From the NCBI RefSeq assembly GCF_022230885.1, contig NZ_JAKGCT010000004.1, forward strand, positions 372,001-436,000: DNA of 64,000 bases, given 5' to 3'. This document shows, piece after piece, positions 50,220 through 59,219 of this stretch. The notes under the pieces are model-generated. The model did not search any database. It was not told the origin of the DNA and saw only the letters and a list, made by a program, of their open reading frames with translations. The stretch comes from Paenalcaligenes niemegkensis (lineage in GTDB: Bacteria > Pseudomonadota > Gammaproteobacteria > Burkholderiales > Burkholderiaceae_B). The position numbers were made by a program, and so were the translations under genes. Position 1 is the stretch's first letter. Every line of letters starts with the position of its first letter.

Positions 50220-50855
50220 ATGCCTACACAACACGGGATGTTCTTAAGTCTGGAGGGCGTGGATGGAGCCGGTAAAAGCACCCACATTCAGTGGCTATGC
50301 GAGCAGATTCAAAAGTTGGGGCATACTGTAGTCAGCACACGCGAGCCCGGGGGTACCGAGCTGGGGGAAAGCTTGCGAGAATTACTCTTGCATCAGCCTA
50401 TGCACCTGAAGACTGAAGCACTGCTCATGTTTGCCGCACGCAATGAGCATCTTGAACAGGTCATTAAACCGGCTCTTGCCCAGGGCAACTGGGTGCTCTG
50501 TGATCGCTTTAGCGATGCTAGCTTCGCCTACCAAGGCGGTGGACGAGAACTGGGTGCAGAAGCGGTAGAGGCTCTGGAGCAATGGGTTCATCCGCGTTTA
50601 CAGCCTGCACGTACGTGGCTATTTGACTTGCCTCTGAGTCTGGCCAAAGAGCGTTTAAGCAAAAGCAGGGATCCGGATCGTTTCGAACAAGAGCAGAATG
50701 CGTTTTTCGAGCGTACGCGAGCAGCGTATCTGCAGCGCGCCCGTGAGCAAAATGAACGCTTCAGGATCATTGACAGCAGCCAAAGCATTGAGGCTATACA
50801 GGATGTACTGTTAACTGATTTGCAGCATTTACACTCGGGTTACGTCCGTCTATGA
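50220..50855 (+). CDS. tmk: Thymidylate kinase
   Basis: A 211-residue dTMP kinase. The P-loop [20 protein letters not shown] is near residue 8, the DR(Y/F) motif [19 protein letters not shown] near 93, and the LID region with conserved Arg ([14 protein letters not shown]) near 143. It makes dTDP for DNA synthesis. The stop overlaps the holB start by 4 bases (ATGA). Order mltG-tmk-holB-tatD is canonical. Confidence 0.97.
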   Translation: MPTQHGMFLSLEGVDGAGKSTHIQWLCEQIQKLGHTVVSTREPGGTELGESLRELLLHQPMHLKTEALLMFAARNEHLEQVIKPALAQGNWVLCDRFSDASFAYQGGGRELGAEAVEALEQWVHPRLQPARTWLFDLPLSLAKERLSKSRDPDRFEQEQNAFFERTRAAYLQRAREQNERFRIIDSSQSIEAIQDVLLTDLQHLHSGYVRL

Positions 50856-51883
50856 GCATTAGTTCCAGTGATTTTTATCCTTGGCAGCGCGATGTTGCCC
50901 AGCATTGGCTAAGCAACACAGAACGCTTTGCTCATGCCTGGCTCATACACGGTCTTGCTGGCGTAGGTAAAACTCGGTTCGCACGGGCAGCGGCGGCAGC
51001 CTTGCTGTGCACGCAGCCGGTTGAGCACTTGGCTTGTGGCGTGTGTGAAGCGTGCCTGTGGTGCAAGCATGGAAATCACCCTGACCTGCGCCTGATTCGG
51101 CCAGAGGCTGTTGCTCTTGCAGAAGACAACCACGAGGCCACTGACAGTAAAAAGACACTCTCCAAAGAAATACGCGTTGAGCAGCTACGCCAGTTGCATT
51201 CGTGGTTCAACACAGCGACGCATCGAGGGGGCTATCGTGTAGCAGTGCTTTATCCTGCCGAATCTTTAAACACTATTTCGGCAAATGCCCTGTTGAAAGT
51301 GCTGGAAGAACCACCGGCCAACACGTTATTTTTGTTGGTGGCCGATGCTCCTGATCGTTTACTGCCTACTATTTTGTCCAGATGTCGCCGTTTGCCGCTC
51401 CCCGTTCCGTCAAAAGAAGAGGGCATGCACTGGTTGCAGAGCCAGTTGCCGGAGCGCACAGCTTCCTGGCTGGCGGCTGCTGGCGGAGGTCCTACCGCAG
51501 CGCTACGCCTAGCTGCTCTTCAAAGCAGCCCCTATCCTGCCTGGCTGGAAGATTTGCTAAAAGGGTTGGCGCAGACGCCAGCCTTTGATTTTGCTCCTAT
51601 TGCTGATCTGCTGGAAAAGGAAGCGACTACGCTTTGGCTGGACGCACTGCAACGTAGTTTTTTTGATGTGCAGCTTATTCAGTTTGGAGGCCCGGCTCGT
51701 TACTTTCCAGACCTCATCTCGCATACCTCTGTCCTGGCTCAGCGATCAGAGCCAGGCAGCATTAATAATCTTCTTAAATGGTTAAGCGAGCAGCGTCGCT
51801 GGGCGAATCATCCGCTCAATGCAAAGTTGCTGGTGCACCATAGTCTTGACCGTGTAAAACAGGCTACTTTGGCACGAGTTTAG
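50852..51883 (+). CDS. holB: DNA polymerase III subunit delta prime
   Basis: A 343-residue clamp-loader subunit. The Walker A motif is well preserved ([21 protein letters not shown] near residue 30), and a zinc module follows with four Cys ([18 protein letters not shown]). [24 protein letters not shown] and [19 protein letters not shown] (the SRC-like region [14 protein letters not shown]) are typical. It opens and loads the beta clamp together with gamma/tau and delta. No pilZ gene separates it from tatD, unlike in many proteobacteria. Confidence 0.94.
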   Translation: MSISSSDFYPWQRDVAQHWLSNTERFAHAWLIHGLAGVGKTRFARAAAAALLCTQPVEHLACGVCEACLWCKHGNHPDLRLIRPEAVALAEDNHEATDSKKTLSKEIRVEQLRQLHSWFNTATHRGGYRVAVLYPAESLNTISANALLKVLEEPPANTLFLLVADAPDRLLPTILSRCRRLPLPVPSKEEGMHWLQSQLPERTASWLAAAGGGPTAALRLAALQSSPYPAWLEDLLKGLAQTPAFDFAPIADLLEKEATTLWLDALQRSFFDVQLIQFGGPARYFPDLISHTSVLAQRSEPGSINNLLKWLSEQRRWANHPLNAKLLVHHSLDRVKQATLARV

Positions 51884-51906
51884 GCTGAACTCAAATAGGT
51901 TTAATT

Positions 51907-52677
51907 ATGTATGTAGACTCTCACTGCCACCTGGATTTCCCTGATCTGGCTGCTAACCTTGACGACATCTTGATCCGTATGAAACGGAATCAGGTCGAAC
52001 GCGCCCTGGTGGTTAGCGTAACCCTGGACGACTGGCCGCGCTTGATGGCGTTGGTAGAGCAGCACGATCATCTTCACGCCTCAGTAGGAGTGCATCCTGG
52101 ATACGAGGGTGTAGAGCAGCCCTCTATAGATGATTTGCTAGAGCGGGCCAGTCATCCTAAAGTCATCGCTATTGGCGAAACAGGGCTCGACTATCACTAT
52201 CAGTCGGAGCCCCTTGATTGGCAGCGAGATCGGTTTAGGACTCATATACAGGCATCCAGGCAAAGCGGTTTGCCGGTGATTATTCACACGCGCAAAGCCG
52301 TTGATGACACTTTACGCATTATGCGTGAAGAGGACGCTGCTTCCGCCGGTGGAGTTATGCATTGTTTTACCGAGTCACTGGAAATGGCAGAGGTCGCCAT
52401 GGAAATGGGCTTCTATATTTCCATCTCGGGCATTGTGACTTTTAAAAATGCAAAAGAAGTGCAAGAGGTCGCCGCGAAGATTCCGCTTGAGCGTTTGCTG
52501 ATTGAAACTGACTCGCCCTATTTGGCACCTATTCCCTATCGCGGTAAGACAAATGACCCTTCCTATGTTATCCATGTGGCCGAAAAAATAGCCGAACTTC
52601 GACAAATAAGCGTGGCTGAGGTAGCTGAGGCCACAAAAAACAATTTCTATAATCTTTTCAATAAGTTAGGTGTATAA
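51907..52677 (+). CDS. tatD: TatD family metal-dependent hydrolase
   Basis: A 256-residue TIM-barrel metallohydrolase. Metal-binding motifs in order: VDSHCHLDFP near residue 3, AIGETGLDYHYQ near 90, VIIHTRKAVDD near 122, MHCFTESLEMA near 152, and LIETDSPYLAPIPYRGK near 198. Family members have 3'-5' DNase or deoxyribonuclease activity and take part in DNA repair or quality control; the exact role of this YcfH-like copy is unknown. It is the last gene of the mltG-tmk-holB cluster. Confidence 0.94.
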   Translation: MYVDSHCHLDFPDLAANLDDILIRMKRNQVERALVVSVTLDDWPRLMALVEQHDHLHASVGVHPGYEGVEQPSIDDLLERASHPKVIAIGETGLDYHYQSEPLDWQRDRFRTHIQASRQSGLPVIIHTRKAVDDTLRIMREEDAASAGGVMHCFTESLEMAEVAMEMGFYISISGIVTFKNAKEVQEVAAKIPLERLLIETDSPYLAPIPYRGKTNDPSYVIHVAEKIAELRQISVAEVAEATKNNFYNLFNKLGV

Positions 52678-52840
52678 CTTAAAGTTAGAAATAGCATTAA
52701 CTATGCTATATATTACATTAAGTTATCTATGTATCTTATTGATTTAAAGGTGTTTTTTTGTTTTTTTAATTATAACCAATAATTCACATTAGATTTTCTA
52801 GATAACTTATTGATTATAAGCATGATATTGGAGATAGTTA
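52678..52840. repeat. A+T-rich intergenic stretch with paired repeats
   Basis: This gap is far richer in A+T than its surroundings. TAAGTTATCTA (52719-52729) is repeated inverted as TAGATAACTTA (52799-52809), and CTTATTGATT occurs twice in direct orientation (52735-52744 and 52806-52815). Runs of seven T lie between them. It contains the promoter and the TTGGAGATAGTTA ribosome-binding site of the ankyrin gene. Confidence 0.55.
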
Positions 52841-53641
52841 ATGTTCTTTCTTAAGATTCGCGCCTTGATCAAAAAAATACTTTTCTTTATTGCCTTAACG
52901 CTGTTTTTGCCAGGCTCTGCCTCGGCGCAAAGTAGTGCATGGTGGAACGATGTGGAAAATGACAGGCGAACGAACGTGATGCAAGAGCTAGCGTCAGGAG
53001 CAGATCCCAACGTCAGAAATGATGACGGTCAACCTGCGATCATGATGGCCATACAGCATCAGTCTTGGCAGGTCTATGATTTACTTCGCCAGCATCGCCG
53101 CACGGATATTAATGCAGTAAACAGTCATGACGAGACGCCCCTGATGTATCTGGCCCTCATGGGCGAGTACGAGCGCATGCAGCAGCTAATACAGCAAGGG
53201 GCGAAGGTAAGGCGCCTGGGATGGACGCCGTTGCACTATGCGGCGTCTAAAGGACAAGTAAAAGCTGCCAGATTATTGCTCGACAACGGCGCACTGGTTA
53301 ACTCACCGGCGCCTGATGGTACAACGCCTCTGATGATGGCGGCACTGGCCGGAAGCCGTCCTGCTGCAGAGCTGCTGTTAAATGAAGGCGCCGATATAAA
53401 TGCGGTGAATCTCCAGGGGCTTGAGGCGGCTGATTGGGCCCGCTCCAAGAGTAATACGCAGTTGGCCAACTATCTCGACGAGTATAAAAAAGCGATCCAT
53501 ACCCCCGCCACACAGCCCAACGGCGGGGATATAGAGGGTCTTATTCAAAATGACAGCGATAGCACGGGTTCTGTGGATGGCTCCGATAGCAGCAGCCGGT
53601 ATTTCGACCTGGACCGATTTGATCAGCCCGTTGCACCCTAG
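52841..53641 (+). CDS. Exported ankyrin-repeat protein
   Basis: A 266-residue protein with a signal peptide (IKKILFFIALTLFLPGSASA, cleavage near residue 29). Four to five ankyrin repeats follow: ELASGADPNVRNDDGQPAIM, INAVNSHDETPLMYLALMGE, GWTPLHYAASKGQVKAARLL, DGTTPLMMAALAGSRPAAEL and INAVNLQGLEAADWARS. The C-terminus (about 220-266) is Ser/Asp-rich and probably disordered. Ankyrin proteins mediate protein contacts; the partner is unknown. A periplasmic location is inferred from the signal peptide. The neighbour tatD-ankyrin link is also found in related genera, as far as I recall. Confidence 0.85.
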   Translation: MFFLKIRALIKKILFFIALTLFLPGSASAQSSAWWNDVENDRRTNVMQELASGADPNVRNDDGQPAIMMAIQHQSWQVYDLLRQHRRTDINAVNSHDETPLMYLALMGEYERMQQLIQQGAKVRRLGWTPLHYAASKGQVKAARLLLDNGALVNSPAPDGTTPLMMAALAGSRPAAELLLNEGADINAVNLQGLEAADWARSKSNTQLANYLDEYKKAIHTPATQPNGGDIEGLIQNDSDSTGSVDGSDSSSRYFDLDRFDQPVAP

Positions 53642-53647
53642 GGTTTT

Positions 53648-54441
53648 TTAGCGCTGTAGATAGGCGGGGTTTAAAATACCTTTTAGCTGAGAATAGGGTA
53701 CGGTCAGTTCGGGCTGCCCAGACGAATAAGGGGCAATGGCATAGGCATCATACTTGGCGACGACTCCGGTATCTGTTAACGCAATATTTTCCGTTGGTTG
53801 AAAGGGCCACAGTCGATTGTATTGCGCGATATTTTCCTGAGCATCCTCTTGTGTGAGCAGCCATTGCTGGTGTGCCTGCTGAAGCACTCTTAAGAAGTCC
53901 TGGGTCTTTCCGGGCGCGATAATGTCGCCAAAGTGCAATACAGCGCCTCGCTGATTATCCCAGTTAATAAATTGCGTGGCTGCCATACCATGGGCGGCAC
54001 CCGTGAAGTATTGCCACGAGCCCAATTCGACCACGGTAAGATCTTTATTTCGATACCGGGTTTTAGCGGCAAGAATCACCTCATCCCTGGGGCCGGCGGT
54101 TCGCCAGTAATAATTCTCGAACTCATCTATCGAGCTGTGCAAGGGGCCGTCGCCCATGCCAGTCATAGAGGCCAGCGTAGCGTCGACAAAAAGGCTAAGT
54201 TTCGCATTACCCGGAAACACCAGGCTGTCCACGCTAAGTTTTGGGCACTCTCCTTGCAGTCTGCCTTGGTTTTTTCCCATTTCAGGGGTTGGGTAAAGGC
54301 GCCATCTGTGCTGGTTACATCGCCAGTTTGTGCGGGTATCTTGCTGATGTTGCCGCCGCCTGAGCTTGCGCACGCCGTTAAAATAAGCGTAATTGTCAGC
54401 GTCGCACTTAGCCGTGCCAACTGTGTTATTTGTAAGCTCAT
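53648..54441 (-). CDS. DUF3298-domain lipoprotein, single-base frameshift
   Basis: About 264 residues after repair. The N-terminal signal ends in the lipobox LTAC (TLTITLILTACASSGGG, Cys near residue 24). The remainder matches the DUF4163/DUF3298 (RsiV-like) pattern: ELGSWQYFTGAAHGMAATQF and the closing YDAYAIAPYSSGQPELTVPY then SQLKGIL. The family includes peptidoglycan-related and anti-sigma proteins; no enzyme activity can be assigned. The break is at 54252-54253: CC on the plus strand should be CCC, joining WEKTKADCK to GECPKLSVDSLVFPGNAKL. It converges with the ankyrin gene, 6 bases apart. Confidence 0.8.
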
Positions 54442-54582
54442 TCCCGGATTTCCTTATTTGAGGTATGAATGGGGGCTTGGCTGAAGCAGGGCGATGCGCG
54501 GATTCGCGGCACTGAGGCCCTGCCTTTCTGGAGCCTGGTTACAATACAGATCTTTAATCTACTATATAGAGAGATATTGGCA

Positions 54583-54927
54583 ATGGCAAAAATCTACCAT
54601 AATCCCCGTTGCGGACATTCGCGCACAACACTTGAGTTGTTGCAGCAAGCTGGTTTGGAGGTTGAAGTGATCGAATATCTGCAGCATCCTCTCACTAAAG
54701 CAGAGCTGGAGGTCTTGATTCCGCAAACAGGGCTGAGCGTGCGCGAGGTCCTGCGTACGCACGAATCACTGTACACCGAGCTGGGTCTGGATGACGAGAG
54801 GCTGAGCGATGATGCGCTGCTTGAGGCAATGGCGGAAAATCCGGTTTTGATGAACCGGCCGATTGCAATAACAGAGAAGGGCGTGCGCCTGTGCAGGCCG
54901 GCTGCAATAGTAGAAGAGATTCTCTAG
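54583..54927 (+). CDS. ArsC-family (glutaredoxin-type) arsenate reductase-like protein
   Basis: 114 residues from the ATG at 54583; the open frame is longer upstream, but the family begins here (MAKIYHNPRCGHSRTTLELL). The catalytic Cys is in CGHSR near residue 10, and RPIAITEKGVRLCRP near 90 holds the second conserved arginine. Such proteins reduce arsenate with glutathione and glutaredoxin, but no other ars genes lie nearby, so a general thiol role (YfgD-like) is equally possible. Transcription runs towards the YceI operon, and the two are convergent. Confidence 0.85.
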   Translation: MAKIYHNPRCGHSRTTLELLQQAGLEVEVIEYLQHPLTKAELEVLIPQTGLSVREVLRTHESLYTELGLDDERLSDDALLEAMAENPVLMNRPIAITEKGVRLCRPAAIVEEIL

Positions 54928-54963
54928 AAAAACAGCTGCGGCAGGCATTGCACCAGCCGCAGC
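54927..54963 (-). terminator. Terminator of the b561/YceI/YceI operon
   Basis: Read on the minus strand: GCTGCGGC (54963-54956), 13-base loop, GCCGCAGC (54942-54935), then TGTTTTTC. It lies 11 bases after the stop of the last YceI gene. Confidence 0.65.
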
Positions 54964-54973
54964 GTCAGGGCAA

Positions 54974-55555
54974 TTAATCAGCCAGAGCCTCCAGGGCAAT
55001 GGTGATTGTTACATCGTCACCCACGGCAGGGGCAAACTTGCCGGCATTGAACTCAGAGCGTTTGATGGTTACAGTTGCATTGGCGCCCAGGGCTTCTTTT
55101 TTTAGCATTGGATGCGGCTTTGCGACAAAGTGAGTGATTTCAAGGGTAACGGGTTTGCTTACGCCTTTAATCGTCAGTTCGCCATCTACCGATGCAGGTG
55201 TATCGCCATCAAAATTAACGCTGGTGGATTTGAATGTGGCGGTAGGAAACTCAGCCGTATTCAAGAAATCTTCACCCTGAATGTGGCCATTAAAGTCGTC
55301 GTGCCCGGTGTCTACCGAGCGGGTGTCGATCTCGATGTTGATTTCACCGGTTTTTGCTTCGCGATCTAGCACTACCGTCCCTGTGGTTTTCTTAAATACA
55401 CTTAGTTGGGTGCTAAAGCCCATATGGTCATACGAGAAGCGTGGAAACGTATGTGACTCGTCGATAGCGTAATTAACAGGCGCGGCTACGGCAGCTGAAG
55501 CTAAAGCGGCGGTTAAAATGGTAGCGCTGGAAATGCGAACAAGATTTTTCAACAT
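54974..55555 (-). CDS. YceI family periplasmic protein (second copy)
   Basis: A 193-residue protein with a signal peptide (ATILTAALASAAVAAPVN, cleavage near residue 24). The YceI lipocalin-like domain begins YAIDESHTFPRFSYDHMGFST and contains FPTATFKSTSVNFDGDTP and GELTIKGVSKPVTLEI, both family marks. Homologues bind polyisoprenoids such as ubiquinone precursors. It is the third gene of a cytochrome b561-YceI-YceI operon, 32 bases after the other YceI gene. Confidence 0.92.
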   Translation of the reverse strand: MLKNLVRISSATILTAALASAAVAAPVNYAIDESHTFPRFSYDHMGFSTQLSVFKKTTGTVVLDREAKTGEINIEIDTRSVDTGHDDFNGHIQGEDFLNTAEFPTATFKSTSVNFDGDTPASVDGELTIKGVSKPVTLEITHFVAKPHPMLKKEALGANATVTIKRSEFNAGKFAPAVGDDVTITIALEALAD

Positions 55556-55587
55556 GGATGAAGGTTCCTATTTAATTAAGTAGATGC

Positions 55588-56145
55588 TTAGTTGGAAGTA
55601 GCGGTCAGCGAAAAAGCAATGGTTACGTCGTTAGCAACAATGTCGTACTTAGCCCATGATCCTTCGCCTACAGCGTAGTCGCCTCGCTGGATAATGAACT
55701 CGCCCTTGAATGTGCCTTTATTGCCGTTCTCGTTAAACGTGGCAGGAAACTCAATTTCTTTTGAGGTGCCTTTGATGTTTAAGTTTCCGGTAACCAGGAA
55801 TGTTTGGTCGTCGTTTGCCTGAATCCGGGTTGTTTCAAAGCTTGCGACCGGGAAGTCGTTAATGTTGAACCATGATTTTCCGGCTACCTCCTCGTTGCCT
55901 TCGTCGCTACCGGTATCGATAGATGCCAGCGGAACGGTGATGGTTGCGTGGGCCGACTCAGGCTTTTCTGTGTCAAAGCTTAGGCTTCCATTGAACTCGC
56001 TGAACTCGCCGTCTAAGGACACACCCATTTGCTTATAGGCAAACTTGACTTCGCTTTCGTTTTCAACAAATGAGGTGTAGTTTGCCGCCAGGCTCGTAAA
56101 TGACAGGGCGCTTAAGACCAGGGACGCGATGAGATTTTTGTTCAT
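55588..56145 (-). CDS. YceI family periplasmic protein (first copy)
   Basis: A 185-residue paralogue of the following gene. Signal peptide NLIASLVLSALSFTSLAANY, cleavage near residue 21. YceI domain: FAYKQMGVSLDGEFSEFNGSL, FPVASFETTRIQAND and TGNLNIKGTSKEIEFPATF. Compared with its neighbour it diverges in most positions, so the duplication is old. Starting 1 base after the stop of cytochrome b561, it is clearly cotranscribed; a membrane cytochrome paired with a periplasmic isoprenoid binder suggests quinone-linked electron transfer. Confidence 0.92.
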   Translation of the reverse strand: MNKNLIASLVLSALSFTSLAANYTSFVENESEVKFAYKQMGVSLDGEFSEFNGSLSFDTEKPESAHATITVPLASIDTGSDEGNEEVAGKSWFNINDFPVASFETTRIQANDDQTFLVTGNLNIKGTSKEIEFPATFNENGNKGTFKGEFIIQRGDYAVGEGSWAKYDIVANDVTIAFSLTATSN

Positions 56146-56146
56146 A

Positions 56147-56686
56147 TCATTCCTTTGCAGAAGATAGCGAAATACGCTTGAATATTGGATCTTTATCGAT
56201 GAAATGATGCTTCAGGGCAGCCAAAACATGGCCTGCAATTACGGCAATAAACAAGTAATTGACCCAATGGTGAACCAGCACAAGGTTCTCGCCCAAGGCA
56301 AGATTTTTTCCGATAAGATCGGGCAAGGGAATTACGCCGAACCATACAGTTTGAAAGCCTTTTGCAGAGCTCATCAGCCACCCGGATAGCGGGGCGGCCA
56401 GCATAAGAATATAAAGAAGCACATGACCGATTTTTGCAAGACGGCGTGACAACGGCGACATATGCTCTAGCTGACCCGGTGCCTTTAAGCTCAGGCGAAT
56501 AATAATGCGTATCAGCACCAGGAAAAACAAGCTCATTCCTATCCATTTATGCCACGAATATACCTGTAGCTTGGCAGGGGACAGAGGCATTGTAGTCATG
56601 AATAAGCCCAGAGCCAGCATGCCAATAAAAAGAGCAGCCATCAGCCAATGCAAGATGCGTAACGGCAAGGCGTAACGTTGAACCAT
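56147..56686 (-). CDS. Cytochrome b561 family protein
   Basis: A 179-residue four-helix diheme membrane cytochrome. Candidate haem ligands are the His in LRILHWLMAALFIG (helix 1), VYSWHKWIGMSLFF (helix 2), LVHHWVNYLFIAV and AGHVLAALKHHF (helices 3-4). E. coli CybB-type proteins reduce superoxide or ubiquinone. First gene of the operon with two YceI proteins. A Fur-box-like sequence lies 24-38 bases upstream of the start. The ATG follows CGAGGGATCC, a good ribosome-binding site. Confidence 0.9.
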   Translation of the reverse strand: MVQRYALPLRILHWLMAALFIGMLALGLFMTTMPLSPAKLQVYSWHKWIGMSLFFLVLIRIIIRLSLKAPGQLEHMSPLSRRLAKIGHVLLYILMLAAPLSGWLMSSAKGFQTVWFGVIPLPDLIGKNLALGENLVLVHHWVNYLFIAVIAGHVLAALKHHFIDKDPIFKRISLSSAKE

Positions 56687-56709
56687 GGATCCCTCGGTTA
56701 ATCTCTAGT

Positions 56710-56724
56710 TGAGAATCATTTTCA
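56710..56724. promoter_or_regulatory. Candidate Fur box upstream of the cytochrome b561 operon
   Basis: TGAGAATCATTTTCA matches the Fur 7-1-7 consensus TGATAATNATTATCA at 12 of 14 defined positions. It lies 24-38 bases upstream of the b561 start and about 76 bases upstream of the divergent LysR start, where it could block either promoter. Confidence 0.6.
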
Positions 56725-56799
56725 ATATGCAACTTTAACCCGATTCATTGATGTTAAACAGAGTTGGCTTCGCAATTATCTATTGTTATTATTGCAACA

Positions 56800-57732
56800 A
56801 TGAGCAGACTTGATGCAATGTACTTATTTGTTCGCGTAGCCGAACTGGGAAGCTTCGCCGCCGTGGCTGAGCAGCAGGGCGTTGATCGTTCAGCGATTAC
56901 GCGCCAGATTGCCGCCTTGGAAAAACACCTGGGCGTACAGTTAATTGTCCGAAGCACCCGGCGTCAGTCATTGACCTCGGCGGGCAGGCTATACCTGGAA
57001 CGATGCAGGGCTATCATTGATCTGGTTGATAGTGCAGAAACCGAAGTCATGGAAGAGCGCTTATCGCCTAAAGGCTCTATACGTCTTAGTCTGCCAATCA
57101 GCTTCGGTGTTCGCTGCCTGACTCCAATATTGATACGTTTCGCTAAAGATTACCCAGAGGTGGCACTTCAACTGGATTACAGCGATGATTTGGTGAACTT
57201 AATAGAAGAGGGCTTTGATTTAGCCATTCGAGTAGCGGCCGAGCCTGCTTCCAACGATATTGTGCGTAAATTAGGCGAATGCAAAATGCTGGTGGTTGGC
57301 TCGGCCGATTATTTCGAATGTAAGGGACGGCCAGCGCATCCGGCAGATTTGGCAGACCACGTTTGCTTGCAATACCAGAACCATAGCCGATGGTCCCTTG
57401 AGATTGATGGCGAAACCACCTATTTTTCAACTTCTGGGCGTATACAAGCTAATAACGGTGATGCCTTAGCGGTAGCTGCGGCTAATGGCCTGGGTCTGGC
57501 TGTCTTGCCAGACTTTATTGCCCAAGGTTATCTGCAAAGTGGCGAACTGCAGTCTGTGCTTGATCAGTATAGTAGCCAGCGATTAGGCATCTACGCGGTG
57601 CTGCCAACGAATTACTACATACCGCAACGCATTAGTTTGCTCATGGAGTATCTTGCCGAGCATTTGCCATCTGCATTGGGCGAGAGTGCTGTAAGCCAGC
57701 TAAGTGGCAGCACCGTCATTGACCAGAGCTGA
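56800..57732 (+). CDS. LysR family transcriptional regulator
   Basis: 310 residues from the ATG at 56800; a TTG 36 bases upstream opens the frame but is unlikely. The N-terminal winged HTH is MSRLDAMYLFVRVAELGSFA followed by VAEQQGVDRSAITRQIAALEKHLG, of the CrgA/DmlR subtype, and the effector domain (about 90-300) shows GSIRLSLPISFGVRCLTPIL. It diverges from the cytochrome b561/YceI operon, which is its most likely target. The inducer is unknown. Confidence 0.92.
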   Translation: MSRLDAMYLFVRVAELGSFAAVAEQQGVDRSAITRQIAALEKHLGVQLIVRSTRRQSLTSAGRLYLERCRAIIDLVDSAETEVMEERLSPKGSIRLSLPISFGVRCLTPILIRFAKDYPEVALQLDYSDDLVNLIEEGFDLAIRVAAEPASNDIVRKLGECKMLVVGSADYFECKGRPAHPADLADHVCLQYQNHSRWSLEIDGETTYFSTSGRIQANNGDALAVAAANGLGLAVLPDFIAQGYLQSGELQSVLDQYSSQRLGIYAVLPTNYYIPQRISLLMEYLAEHLPSALGESAVSQLSGSTVIDQS

Positions 57733-57930
57733 GGGAATGATGGGAGTTGGCGCGACATCCTCGTACGTCAATTTTCATCATAACAATAAGCGCATAATGT
57801 ATATTATGTAAAGTCATGTTTATGAGTATGTCGCCGGCGGGACCTGAACCTCAGCATATTACTCAGAATCCTTTGGCCATGGGCTGGCTGCAGCCTTTGC
57901 ACTCCCGCCCATGTTCTTGTATTGCATAGC

Positions 57931-59130
57931 TCAGGCTTTACGTACACGTACCAGGGACGCAACTTTTTGGGCCGACGCCTTGGCTTTGTCCAGATCGGCA
58001 TCATAGGCCAAAGCGACCCCCATGCGTCGGCGGCTGAAGCTTTGGGGCTTGCCGAATAGTCGCAGATCGCTTTGAGGCACAGCGAGCGCCTCATCTACGC
58101 CTTCGAAGACCACCATGTCAGCATCGATGTCACCATAGATCACTGCACTTGCGCCGGGGCTGCGCAATGCCGTGTTCAATGGTAAGCCCAGAATAGCGCG
58201 GGCGTGCAACTCGAATTCGTTTTGCCACTGGCTGATCATCGTAACCATGCCGGTGTCGTGCGGACGGGGGCTGACTTCGCTAAACCATACTTCGTCCCCT
58301 CTTACGAAGAGCTCTACGCCAAACAGGCCCAGTCCGCCGAGATTCTCAGTGACCACGAGCGCGATTTCCTGAGCTTTAGCCAGAGCTTCAGGGTTCATGG
58401 GATGCGGTTGCCAGCTTTCTACATAGTCGCCATCGACTTGCGTGTGTCCAATTGGGGCGCAAAAGTCGGTGCGTACGCTGCCATCTGCCTGCAAGCTACG
58501 CGTGGTCAGTAAGGTGATTTCGTAATCGAAGTCAATAAAGCCTTCGACGATAATTCGTTGTTGACTGACCCGTCCGCCTTCCTGGGCGTAATCCCAGGCA
58601 GCAGAGACGTCGTCTGGACCCTCGACCTTGCTTTGCCCTTTGCCGGAACTGCTCATTAGTGGTTTTACCACGCATGGATAACCAATACCGCCATCGATGG
58701 CACCTTGCAGGCTCTCGAGTGTTTCACAAAATTGATAAGGGCTGGTTGGTACGCCCAATGTTTCAGCTGCCAAACGACGGATACCTTCCCGGTCCATGGT
58801 GAGCTGAGTAGCCCGTGCTGTTGGGATAACCCGGGTGCCCGAAAGTTCGGCCTCTGCCAGCACTGAAGTGGAAATCGCTTCGATTTCGGGCACGATGAGA
58901 TCAGGTTGTACCTGTTCAATCAGGGTGCGCAACTCGTCAGGATTGTTCATGTTGATCGTGTAGGAGCGGTGTGCCACTTGATGACCGGGCGCATTGTCAT
59001 ATCGATCAACCGCGATGGTCTCAACCCCTAGCCGCTGTAGTGCAATGATCACTTCTTTGCCCAGCTCGCCAGCACCTAAAAGCATGACTTTGGTGGCCGC
59101 AGGGCTTAAGGGCGTGCCTAAGGGTTTCAT
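57931..59130 (-). CDS. purT: Formate-dependent phosphoribosylglycinamide formyltransferase PurT
   Basis: A 399-residue ATP-grasp enzyme (E. coli 392) that formylates GAR with formate and ATP in purine synthesis. The N-terminal [20 protein letters not shown], the substrate site [12 protein letters not shown], the ATP-grasp loop [18 protein letters not shown] near residue 152, and the metal-binding end [27 protein letters not shown] (in parts) are all conserved. Monocistronic. The 198-base gap to the convergent LysR gene holds only a short imperfect palindrome at 57793-57808. Confidence 0.96.
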   Translation of the reverse strand: MKPLGTPLSPAATKVMLLGAGELGKEVIIALQRLGVETIAVDRYDNAPGHQVAHRSYTINMNNPDELRTLIEQVQPDLIVPEIEAISTSVLAEAELSGTRVIPTARATQLTMDREGIRRLAAETLGVPTSPYQFCETLESLQGAIDGGIGYPCVVKPLMSSSGKGQSKVEGPDDVSAAWDYAQEGGRVSQQRIIVEGFIDFDYEITLLTTRSLQADGSVRTDFCAPIGHTQVDGDYVESWQPHPMNPEALAKAQEIALVVTENLGGLGLFGVELFVRGDEVWFSEVSPRPHDTGMVTMISQWQNEFELHARAILGLPLNTALRSPGASAVIYGDIDADMVVFEGVDEALAVPQSDLRLFGKPQSFSRRRMGVALAYDADLDKAKASAQKVASLVRVRKA

Positions 59131-59219
59131 TCTTTTGCTCCGGAAGTGCCACTTTCAGATGGCTGAGTCGCGTTATAAAAGGTCAATTGTAGACTGAACT
59201 ATAGGCGGGAAACCAGGGT

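Noticed and set aside
57793-57808. CATAAT-GTAT-ATTATG palindrome between LysR and purT ends
   Set aside because: Short, A+T-rich and between convergent genes; neither a terminator with a T-run nor near a promoter.
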